DNA from: Dirofilaria immitis | Taxonomy: Eukaryota > Nematoda > Chromadorea > Rhabditida > Onchocercidae | Reading direction: 5' to 3' | Length of the DNA stretch: 64,000 bases | Assembly: GCA_024305405.1 (NCBI GenBank) | Contig: JAKNDB010000053.1 | Location: forward strand, 496,001 to 560,000 | Shown here: positions 1 to 11,571 of the stretch, one piece after another | Numbering within the stretch: position 1 is the first letter of the stretch | How the letters are laid out: the number at the start of each line of letters is the position of its first letter | The notes under the pieces: model-generated | Databases searched by the model: none | Told to the model about the DNA's origin: nothing | The model's input: only the letters and a program-made list of their open reading frames with translations | Program-made: the position numbers and the translations under genes

Positions 1-302
1 TTCAATATCGACTGATTAGTTTAAATTCAGGAATCAAAATTTTATAATTCCTTTTTGCCAAATTAAAATATTTAGAATCTAAACTGATATCCATTGACAT
101 ACTGTAATCAATGATGCTATATATAATCAATGGTGTTATATACTAATAAAACATTACGGTATACTCAAAATATAAGTAATGCATTCATAGTTTACCTGCA
201 ATATATTGTCTACCGTAATTTAAATTCAAAAGTTTATAAAATACCTACAATACACCCATAACTTGTCCATACTATATTACCAACAAGTTATTTGAATTAT
301 AG
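1..302. other. AT-rich sequence, probable intron of the Kunitz/lustrin gene
   Basis: No coding signal. It ends in a T-rich acceptor (AG at 301-302) that opens the first visible exon in the middle of a codon, so this is most likely intron and the gene begins left of the window. It contains scattered ACCGTA/TACGGT-like words also seen in the dispersed repeat at 595-775. Confidence 0.7.
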
Positions 303-3300
303 AGATAGCTTGTAATGAAATGCCATCTCCTGGATCAAATTGTTTCGGTCAAGAGATAGCTTTTCAACGATATTACTTCGATCGAAGAATGCAAAAATGT
401 CGATCTTTTGAATATTTTGGCTGTTCCGGTAATAGCAACAATTTCCGTAGCAAAATGGATTGTGAAAATTTTTGCTTAGCTAATACTGATAAAGGTAATT
501 AAGATGATTAAATTCATGAAACAACAAATATTAATAACAAAGGATGAAATCTATTGTTTACCATACCTAATCTCATGTTTATCGTACTTTTTCTCAAAAA
601 TAATTTTAGCTACCGTACAACAAATGACACCTTACTCTTCCTTTACCATAACATTTCGCTTTATTGTACTACTATTTTGTTGCGTACATTTTGGTACCAC
701 TGATGCCCTGCTATCCTAGTTTTATCTGGCATAGTACTGTTCTGTTACAGTATCACTCGATATCATCTGATACTGTAAATTACGGTGAAAATTACTACAC
801 CGTGTACACAATTTATTTTGCCGTATACAATGATTAAAATAGAAACTACTATTTATCTGAGAAGCAATGTTTAATTACTACGTAGTTTAGTATGTGATGG
901 TAGCGCTCCGTTGAAGGATCCAAGTGGACGATTACAAAATGTACATCATCTATCGCATGTCCTTCAGGATATACATGTAACGCCAAACAATACTGTTGTC
1001 CAACGGCTGGTCAGCTTTCTTTTAAAATCATTTCGAGAATGACATCGACTATTTCAGAAAATCATTTACTTCATAAATAAATAACTTAAAAATGTACATT
1101 TATATATGATAGTTATAATGCCGTGTTAACAACTTTAACAAAGAAAAACAGTATGAGCTGATCAAGTATCAAAAATTCTTTTAAAAAATTATAAGTATAT
1201 ATTTAATATTTAATTTTATATGAAATTATGATATTATCAAGATTATACATAATCTGATTGATAAGTGAAATGCTGATACTGTATCTTCTAATATACGCTA
1301 TTGATATTGTAGAATTTGCATGCACAGTACCAATGAGTAGTGGACGTTTATGTGCAAATAATATGCAAAATATGGCATGGTATTATAATGCAATTACTGA
1401 AAATTGCATGCAATTTCTATATTTGGGTATGTGAAAATTTCATTTTTAATTAAATAAAATTTTAAGACATAAAGAAAAATATTTAATAATTGTATGATAT
1501 TATTTATGATAAGTACTTTTTATATTTTATCATATTAAAAAAAAATTACAATTATAGGTTGTGATGGTACAGCAAATCGTTTTGCAAGTCAGCATGCATG
1601 CATGATACATTGCGCTAATCGATCGGTGAAATCAGTTGGCGAATGTCCATTAGGAATGTCATTATATTTAACTAATGGAAATAAATTACCTCAGGTTTTT
1701 CTACTTATAAAATTTAATTTCTTAACTTACCACTTGTTAATTAATTAATATTAGATGGAGATAAATTTAAATTTTTTATTAATTTATATCTTTACATTAT
1801 TTGCTTATATTTTGTTGCATAAAAATTGAAGTATCAAATAAAAAATTAACAAAGACCAAATGAATTAAAGAAAGAAATGAAAGGCAAAAATTACAAAATT
1901 ATAATATTTAAAATTAATTAAGCGAAATAATCTAATTACTGACTTGTAAACAACCTGCTTTATAATAGAATTGCATCTATTATTTCATATGTTATATATT
2001 ATTATTTGAAAAAAAAGCACTAAATAAAATTATCAGAACATATTGGCTATTTCTGATAATCGAGCATTAATGATGATCCAGAAAAGTAGAATGATAATAA
2101 ATGATTTTTCTACAGCATTTATTTGTTGATAAGGTCATCGTAAACTTTAATACCGTATGCTCAGATGTGTAAATTGAATGTTATGGGTTCATGTCCAGCA
2201 CCATCATCATGTGTTCCATCAACAACAAATATTCCGATTTGTTGTAAAACTGAAGCAGTATGTCCTGGACAACGAATACCATATATTATTCCAGGCAAAT
2301 TATTTTGAATGTTTTTAAATTTCATTATTACTGTAAAGTTCTACAGTACAGTAACGGTTTCAATGTTAATTACTTTTTTTCTTTCTTTTTATAGGCTCGG
2401 ATTCAACAGTAAGCTGTCAACCGAATAGACAAAATTGTCCATCATCATCTGAATGTGTGGAAAGGTGAAAATTCAGTATATATATAATTTTTAAACTAAT
2501 CAGAAAAAAATTTGAACTGTTTAAACCACGAATAAAATTTTAATCATTGATTGATTAAATAGAAAGAATAGCAAAATTTATAATTTAATAAGCATACGGT
2601 ATTTATATATAATTCGAAATGCTCACTGCAAAAAATTTAATAAATATTATTTAAAATAATTTTTGATTATATAATCGAAATTAGCAAAAAAAGGAAATGA
2701 ATAATATTATGATAATAGAATGTGATAGAATATTTGCTTTAAATCAGATACTGTTAAAATAATTATCATTTCGGAAAGTTCGAGAATTAATTTTAAAGAA
2801 AAAAGAGACGGACAAATTGGAATAATTAATAAGTTGCAAAAATAATATATTTAAAATTATAATAAAATAAATTATAATTTTAGCTCAGTAAAAGGTTTTT
2901 ATATGTGCTGCTTACGATCGAATAGCAAATCATTGAATATCGATTCGAACTTAGATATTGATTGTCCAGAAAATCTTTCAACAAATGGTCAATACTGCCA
3001 AATAAATGGTGCCAATATGTGTCCCAAAGGATATACCTGTCTAAATCGTTCACCTTCATCTGATGGTTTATGTTGTAAAGCGAAACCAGTATGTCTGAAA
3101 GGGCGAACACATTTCATTTCAGGACAAGAAGTTTGTCATTTTAGAAATTTTTAATTGGAAAAAATTTGCTAAATTCTTGACACTTATTGGTATAGCTAAG
3201 ATTGTTATGCAAAATAAGACTCTACTTTGAATCTAATAGAGACAATATTTGGATAAAAATTTATCAAGTATTGATAACTTATCACTTCATTATGACTTCG

Positions 3301-6300
3301 ATCGGTTATCCATAGTTTACCGAAATATTCGAATTAAACGAATATCCGATGTTCGATCGTTTTCAGATAATTTAAATCATTTATATTCATTTGTTAGTAT
3401 TTGCTACAAATTTAATTTACTTTATTATTTTAGGCACAAATATGCGGTCCAAAATTGGATGCATGTCCAAAGGGTACAGCATGTTTGGTATCATCGATAC
3501 CTAGCGTTAGTATATGTTGCAAATTTGCTTCACTTCCGACTGCAGCATCGAAATTCTCGCGATCCAATCTTATCACGCCATTATGCTCAAATGGTCGAAC
3601 ACCATTTTATGACCCCGGTAATACATATATACATATTTGACCTTTAATAATTTACAACTTTATTATTGCTTTACTGTAATTCATCTCTTTTAAACTTAAG
3701 TCGAATATGATAGTTCAATTTATTATAATATTGGTGTAAACTATCGTAAATTTAAAAATGACCCCGAACAAAAAGAGTTAAAATCTGTGTACACGTTGTT
3801 ATAAAATAAAGCATACGTAATAAACGTGATGCGTAATAGACGTAATAAGTCACAATGTTATACTTGTAGGTTCTCGAACACCACGTCAATGCTTAACATC
3901 ACATCGTGGCCAATGTCCTAATAAATTTTCTTGTCAAGTAGCCAAATCTGGTGGTTTGTATTATTGCTGTCCTGTTTCATCATATGAATGTGTTAATGGA
4001 CGTAAAGCTTATATAGCACCTGGTTTATCGATACCACAAAAATGTAACTTAAATTTCAATACCTGTCCACCAGGTTATAGGTAAGTAAATTTTATCAATT
4101 ATAAGAAATAAATTGATTGTAACTATTTTTACCAAGTTTATTAATTTATTCGACGAAAACGATAGGATTCTAAAAAAACGAAAAATGATATTTCCATTCT
4201 TGACTAAATATCATTAGATGAAGAATCTGAATCGTTGATGATTTATTTTTGCTGCATAAAAAAGCTAATCTAATATCGTTTTTCGTTAACAACAAATTTT
4301 TGTTTAGTTGTCATCCATCTGCAGACGATTCAGCGACATACTGTTGCTTGGATGTTGCATCAGAAGCAGAATGTCCTAATGGTGCTTCACCGTATCTTTA
4401 TGCAAATCGTCCATTAGCTTGTCCAGCTGGATCAAATCGTTGTCCTAATGGTTACAGTTGTATTAGGTCTACTGTATACAGTGTACATCTATGTTGTTCT
4501 GTATCACTTTCTCCAATGCCTACGTGTACTAATGGTATCGCTTATATCGAACCAGGTTTCTTTAATGGTTTTTTCTGCTATTATTCTTCTTCTATCCAAT
4601 TTTGAAATATATTTTTTATCATTTTTATCAAGTATTCGCATATTATGATCATTTATATATCCATATATATATATGGATATATATATCGATAAAAAGTATA
4701 AGATTAGATTGATTTTTAGTATCAAGTGGACCACAAACTTGCTTACCAATGCTAAATAATTGTCCACCTGGTTATCAATGTCAAGAAAGTTCAACAATGG
4801 GTCATTATTTGTGTTGTACTTCAGGACATTTAAATACTCGTTACACTGGTTACTATTTCTTTAATTCATTTTAGAGAAACAAAATGAACTACTGTAACGA
4901 TAAATGATAAAAGATAATTGATAAAAAAATGATCTAAGTTGCAAAAATTTTCTTTTATTAACGCGAAAATAGATAATAAAATTTAGATCATATATTGCTT
5001 ATTTTTATGCAAACTCTATAACAAGCGTTTAGGTCACACTAATCTTTGATGATAAGCCTTATCATTAACAAATCATAGTGATATCATTTTAATATTTACA
5101 TCAAAACAATTTGATCAATAAAAATTATTTTGTTTATATGATATATATATTTATATATATGTTATAAAGAATTTTATTTTCGCATATTTATACTAATTGA
5201 ATTTTTACAATTATAATGATAATTGATATATTTGAAATGATAATTGATATTGTGATAATTTGAACATTTGATTTTGATAAAATATCTTCTATTCTATAGA
5301 AAAAAAAAAAGAAATGCTCCTTAATTTGTGTATTTTAATTAATTGAAATGATTTATTCAAGGATATTGTCCAATTGGACAAATACCGTATGTTCGTTATG
5401 CAAATGAAGAGCCACAAACTTGTCATATGACTTTACAACCATGTCCTACAATTGCTCAATATATGTGTATCTATAGCGTTGAAAAATTAAACTCATACTG
5501 TTGTGCTCCAATTGATACTACTTTCATAGGTCAATCAGAAATTTCAATGCAACAATATCGACAACAACAAATACCAATGGGTATATTTTCAAAATTTAAA
5601 AACTATTTTTCAGCAATTGCTATTTTACATATGAATCTTATCAAAAAAAGAGTTGCTGATAAGCTTTCTGAATTAGTTTATTTCAAAATGATAAATGATA
5701 AATATGTAAAGTTTATTTGAAATGATCGGATAGAAGTAATAAATGATAATGTGAGATAAATGATAACATGATATTTATGACTGTTTTTAAACTAATAAAT
5801 CATTTTGAGATGAAATGAAAGATGAAATCATTTTTTGCAATATTCATTTAGTATCTATTATCATTATCAATCATAATAAATGATAATATGATAAATGGCA
5901 ATTTTATATTTATCAAACTATTTTTACAAACAAAATCTTTCATTTCTGATTGGTTTATCTTGATAAGCTTGATTATTTTGCATATATTTGAAATGATTGA
6001 TTCTCGAATATATAATTAGAGCATTTATTTCATTATTGAAATTTTGAAAAGAATTTTCTTTTCTTTTTTTTTCAGTTGAAGATAGATCTGGATGTCCAAT
6101 GGGTTCGCAAAGTCTGATGGATCAATGGAATCGAATTCAAGGATGCAATCCAGGAATGTGTCCTCAAATGTATTCATGTCATTATTCAGTACAATATAAT
6201 CGTTATCAATGTTGTTTAACTATGTCAGGTAGCTTAATCGGAGGATCTGTGATAGCTGCTGATGTTGCTGAAAGCTCAGAATGTAAACCAGGATCAGCTA

Positions 6301-8271
6301 GAATCAAGGGTCAATGCATGAGATGTAATAATTGCTTATTCGTTTGTTTACTTGTTTTATTAATTTAATGTTATTAAATATTACTGATAATCATTATCAA
6401 ATAATCATTACGTTTTTTTTTAAGTGCTATATCTTGGTCAAAAAGGATGTACAGAAGATGAGCAATGTTCTGTACGTGTTACAGAATCACGATGTAAACG
6501 TAATTATTGCATATGTCCACGAAATAAATTAATACATCAATCAAAATGTGTAACACATTGTCCTGAAGGTTTGTTTTTTTTTGCTTACATTTTTTCCCCA
6601 TTCATTTTATTTATACAAATATACAAATTAATTATTCATTCAAATATTATTCATATAATTAAATAAATAGCAAATATAACAAATATGAATTCAATATCTC
6701 TCTCTCCATCTCCTCTCTCTCTCTCTCTCTCTTCCTCTCTCTCTCTCACATTATTAATTAATTTTTAATCTAAATTTAGAAAAAAAATATATACAAATTC
6801 AAATATATTATGTATACATTATTATAGATGATAAAAATATATTAATCGTAGATGATATCATCATAAATTTGTGATAATCAATTCTCTATAATGTATTATA
6901 TTATAAAATCAAGATTATTATAATCATATTCATTAGTAATATAAGTAATATATGTAATTAAAGAGTCAAATTAATATTGGCTTTTATCATTAAAATATAT
7001 GGCGAATCAGTGATTGATGATTGAATGGTCAATTGATTACGACGATCGAATTTTCATCATATTCTAAAAATTGCCAAGAAAAAACTTTTCTGATTATCTA
7101 AAGAAACGAACAAAAAAAAAATAAGAAAGAAACTTCTAATTAACTTCTCGTAAAAAATGTCATAATTGAAATATGAAAATAATAATAATATAAATAAAAT
7201 AATTTATCCAACATATTGCTGCATCAATGTTTCTAATTGATAAGAATATACTCAATTCTATTTTAGGATTCATCGATATAGCAGGTAGATGTCGTGATCT
7301 AACAACTATAGTCTTCATGGATTCGGTTGATGAACGTAAAAATGGTACTATCGGCGGTTTTTGTAAGAATACCGTTATTGATGAGGAACAATGTGATGTA
7401 AATGGTTCATATTGTAATGAAGTTTCAGTTACCTGTCAATGTAAACCAGGTTATGAACTAAAATTTGATATGGATAAACAGGATGATATGGTTAGTTTCA
7501 AAATTTTATGATAATTTCATACTTAAAAAGTTAACTTTTGAATAAGGTGATCTAAGATTTATTATATAATTTGAAAAATAAAAGTGATAAATTAATCAGA
7601 TAACATTCGTACACAAAATTTAACAAGATTTAATTGAATTCAATACTAAGTAAATTATTTTAATTATGCATAAAGTTTAAATAATATAATCAATTCGTCA
7701 TTACTTATCAATTTATATTACCAAAAATAATATTATAATTAATTTGTATTTATACAAATAGAGAAACTTATTCATAATCGCCATAATCATTCATAATTCA
7801 TAACCAAATATATCTATCTATCTCTGATTAGATAATTCAATACCAATTATGTATCAAATAAGCATATTTTATAATCATAAGCTTAACTTATTTTCTAAGT
7901 TTGTCTATTAATCAAATATGGAAAGAATATTAAACTGACATGATTTTCTCTAGAAGCTCAACTGAAATCAGATTAAAAAAACATTATGATAGATAGCAAT
8001 ATATAATCAAGTTATAACTCTGACCTTTTGATCATGAACTGATACTATCGATTTTTAGGGCTTTTGCATGAAAATGGAAGAAAGCAAATTCATAAATCAA
8101 ACTTTGATAGTACCTGAAGAAGTGGATTTTGTGGATTTTTATTCTGAAAAAGATGACTCAATCAGAAATAATACTTTTCCGTCGCTTGAGAATACATGGT
8201 TAGAAGATGATTCTGAAAACTTGGAACGATATCTAATCCAAATTGATGATCACAATATACCTATCATATGA
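303..8271 (+). CDS. Kunitz/lustrin-repeat secreted Cys-rich protein, 5'-partial, 16 exons
   Basis: Exons: 303-494, 891-1009, 1313-1426, 1558-1694, 2165-2294, 2395-2464, 2884-3130, 3434-3617, 3870-4080, 4308-4555, 4720-4848, 5362-5580, 6076-6324, 6425-6568, 7267-7490, 8059-8271 (stop TGA). All phases join, giving about 942 residues. Order: Kunitz domain 1 (exon 1), a lustrin-type repeat (exon 2), Kunitz domain 2 (exons 3-4), ten more lustrin repeats (exons 4-13; core pattern CP-x-GY-x-C then CC), two EB-like Cys modules (exons 13-15), then an acidic tail without membrane segment. Such proteins are extracellular; Kunitz domains normally inhibit serine proteases, but here the residue after the second Cys (P1) is Phe in domain 1 and Ala in domain 2, so trypsin inhibition is not expected. 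Exon 2 lacks one base in an A run near 938-941. Intron 5 has a GC donor. The signal peptide must lie upstream. Specific function unknown. Confidence 0.9.
595..775 (+). repeat. Dispersed repeat, copy A (in first visible intron of the Kunitz gene)
   Basis: About 180 bases that align by eye, with substitutions and small gaps, to 9245-9435 in the same orientation. Shared blocks include AATTTTAG-TACCGTACAA, a CCTTACT-TTCC segment, a GTACATTTTGGTAC block and a GTTACAGTA/GTCACAGTA block. No terminal inverted repeats or coding capacity were seen, so the class is unknown. Confidence 0.75.
6694..6748. repeat. (CT)n microsatellite in intron 14 of the Kunitz gene
   Basis: Nearly uninterrupted CT dinucleotides broken by CCATC and CTTCC. 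It lies in the 0.7-kb intron between exons ending at 6568 and starting at 7267. Confidence 0.95.
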
Positions 8272-8395
8272 TAATATTATTTTAAGAAATGTCTGATAAT
8301 TGTCATCCAACAAATTCATTTGATTAATTTAGTTAAAAAAAAATACTAATATGATTCTTACTGTAAAATTTACTAAATCGAGAAATTAATATCAA

Positions 8396-8401
8396 AATAA
8401 A
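8396..8401 (+). promoter_or_regulatory. Candidate polyadenylation signal of the Kunitz/lustrin gene
   Basis: An AATAAA about 125 bases after the TGA stop at 8269-8271. In DNA this AT-rich such hexamers are common by chance, so the site is only plausible by position. Confidence 0.35.
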
Positions 8402-8646
8402 AAATTGAGCCGAAATAATTATTCCATTCTTCCTAAGTTACTATTATAACCAATGATTATCATATCAAATGTAATCAATCCACTTCTATGCTTTTGAGTA
8501 AATACAAACTTTCATAATCATTTTGTAAATATCTATATACTGAATAAATAATTATTGTAACTGTTTGTACAATCTAAATAACACAATCAATTAGTATGTA
8601 TCAAGTAAACTTTTCATATAATTTATCTTTGTATAGATGAAGAATA

Positions 8647-8865
8647 TTTTAAATACAATCATAATCATAATCATTTGTCTGTTTTTATATTATCAACTAA
8701 TGCATATTTATAATCGAATAATTCCATTAGAATTTGAGTGTAATCATAATCATAATCATAATCATAATCGATATTTTAAATATAATCATAATCGTAATCG
8801 TTTGTCTGTTTTTATATTATCAAATAATGCATATTTATAATCGAATAATTTCATTAGAAATTGAG
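8647..8865 (+). repeat. Tandem duplication of a ~93-bp segment
   Basis: Copies at about 8647-8740 and 8774-8865 (period 127), each with an (ATAATC)n run followed by a nearly identical block around TTTGTCTGTTTTTATATTATCA and GCATATTTATAATCGAATAA. The open frame across it is a by-product of the repeat. It lies downstream of the Kunitz gene's likely 3' end. Confidence 0.9.
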
Positions 8866-9244
8866 GAAATAATTTATTTTAATTTTTATTTTTGAAATTA
8901 GCCGTTATTAAAAGATAATTGAATCTTTAAATTTTATCCATAACTTCTTCTATAATCATTTTAATAGTTTTTTCTCAATTTATTATATAAAGAAGCTGCT
9001 AGCTACAGTAATCCATTTTTAATTCTCATTTCTCGATTCATAAGCAAATCAATCAATGTTCATATCTTTTCTATTTTTTTCGAAATACTTTTTCAATTTT
9101 TATTTTGAATAAATATTTTTTACTGAAGAGATAGCAAATTTCAAGCTAGGAATTCAAAATATTCATAATAAAAAGAAGTACGGTAAGTATTTCGAACGAA
9201 TAAATTTTAAAGATCTGTTTTCAGAGTTACATGATAGTAAAATC

Positions 9245-9435
9245 TAAAAAAATTTTAGTTACCGTACAAGTGATACCTTACTATTCCATTACCGTAACAT
9301 TTCACTACCATATACTATTTTATTGTCTTACCATTTTGTTACGTACATTTTGGTACTATTAATACCTTACTATCTTAGTTTTTTTGGCATCGTACCATTT
9401 TGTCACAGTACCATCCAGGTATCATTTGATACCGT
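9245..9435 (+). repeat. Dispersed repeat, copy B
   Basis: Same-orientation diverged relative of 595-775, about 8.6 kb away. It carries multiple TACCGTA/TACCATT words. One copy is in an intron and one is intergenic, which suggests a family dispersed in the genome rather than a local duplication. Confidence 0.75.
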
Positions 9436-11571
9436 GCTTTTCATTACTATGCTAGCTTGATACCACTTATATTCTGTTATCGTTCACCATTCGTGGCATT
9501 TTAGATTGTCTTCGTCATATTGATTTTCTGCATTAGTCTTTCGAATATATTAGCAGTTGAATCTTGAATTCTCGTTATTGCTAATTTAATTTCTAGTAGA
9601 CATAACATACTTATTGGTCTATTGAGAAGTCTTCTATTCGACATTTCTATTAAAGTATTTCTTTCTCTCTTAATTCCTTTTATCTCATTTAATTCTAATA
9701 TTTGATTATACTAAGGTTTCAGGGAGTAATTTCGAAAATCCTATTACGATCAAACAATTTCAATTAATGTTATCGATCGTTGAGGAGATTATCTTGATCT
9801 TTTTGATTTCGATTAAATCTTATAATTAACCATTTTTCTTTAATTAAAATAAATTTGGCCTAAAAATTCTCTCTCTCATTTGCATAAATTTTGTTCAACA
9901 AAGAATTTGAAATGCCAAAATAACTTAGTGGAAAATATTGGAAATTTCGAGAATTAAGAATAGCTTTCAATCAAAAATTAATAATTATTCCGATTAATAT
10001 TGTTAGCCATTTTTCACATTTAAACATTGAACAACTTTCTAATAGCTTCCTGCAAAATAAATTATTTTTCATTATTCGGCAAAGCTGAAAATAAATTTTA
10101 TCACATCCAAAATTTTCTTCTATATAGCTTCTAATTAAAGATTAGATTTGGCAATCAAACAGTGATAAATTCAATAATAATTGACCTTTCTCATCTAATA
10201 TATGTTTAAATGATTTTTTCATATATGAATAATTTTTCAATTCATTACTTTCGTTCCACATAATCAATACATTGTTTGATACGGCTATGAGAAATTTGAA
10301 TGAAATGTCAAGAAAAAAAATTGAATAAAAAAACCATATTTCAAGAAACTTTTATAAAAGATTCATCTCTATAAATTTGCCCGTGTAAATTCTACCTTCT
10401 TTTACCTTTCATCATATTCAGATATATGATATAATGCAGATGATATATACGAAGAAAAAGAAAATAGAAAATGAAAAATTCACTAATCATATTGTATAAG
10501 AAAACCATATAAAATGGAATAGCCGACAATTAACGGAAGGAATAGGAAAACGTCCATACCATATAAAATTAGGGAGAAAAACGAGTGCCGAATAAATCGT
10601 GTAACAAGGAAGAAAACTAATATATAATTTCAGGTTATGAATATTTGAAATATCATTCATGCTGACAGAAAATTCAGTAGAACTGAATAAGTTGTTAAAT
10701 GAAATGGATCGCTGTAGTTGACAATGAAGTTTCTTTTTTTCATTTACATATATCGATGAGTAAATCTTATATATTTCTCAAATTTCTTTGATGTTTTTAT
10801 AATGGCAAACATTGTTTTATTTAAATTCTAGCACCACTCTGCAAGAGATATTAACAGCAAAATTTAATCAATTTTAGATTTCTAATAAATACAAATTAGA
10901 AATCAATAAAGGCATTAAACAAAGGCGAGTGCATATGAAGGCGAATAATTTAACAATTATGATGCAAATGTATTTGTTCAAAAAAATTTGGTAAAGTTGA
11001 AAAAAAATCGATATTACCTCAACTGATCTAATTGAAAAAAAAGCAAATCGAATCCAAGAAATGCTTATCGAAATTGGGCAAGTGTTTCTATCAAATAAAA
11101 ACTCAAAGGAAAGAAAATTTCGCAGCTCAGACATATAAATTAGTTTCTACTAAGAATAATATTGATGAGCATGAAAAAAGACTGCTGTAATCCAAAAATT
11201 TAAGAAAATATGGCGAATACAGCAATCTATCAGGCAGATATAAATATCATGGTTTAATAATTGAAAATTTTTCAAATCTAATTAATTATTTCCAAAGATG
11301 TTTTTAATAAATATAAATATTAGAAGATAAGATTTAAGTAAGTTTAGCGTCAATGAAAAGCAAATGCTTCAGTTCTTAATGAGAGATATAAACAATGAAA
11401 TATGATATTTGAGAAGATAATTTAAAAATGTTATTTTAAAATATGATTTTGATCATTCACCTTATAAGCGTTTAATATCCGTAATGTTTTAAATAACATC
11501 TAAGTACCTACAAAATTTCAAAATTATAAGTACCTACAAAATTTCAAAGCGAAGAATGTTTTTAGAGGAAA

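Larger units (their letters stand above)
8272..11571. other. Intergenic region between convergent genes
   Basis: About 3.3 kb between the stop of the Kunitz/lustrin gene and the stop of unc-45. It holds both 3' UTRs, the tandem duplication at 8647-8865, dispersed-repeat copy B at 9245-9435, and a short direct repeat at about 11499-11548 (a TAAGTACCTACAAAATTTCA word twice). No exon chain with Cys or hydrophobic pattern was found on either strand. Confidence 0.75.

Noticed and set aside
3249..3647. 132-codon plus-strand frame
   Set aside because: Out-of-frame with the lustrin exon 3434-3617 and starting in the intron; the exon frame preserves the Cys pattern and phase.
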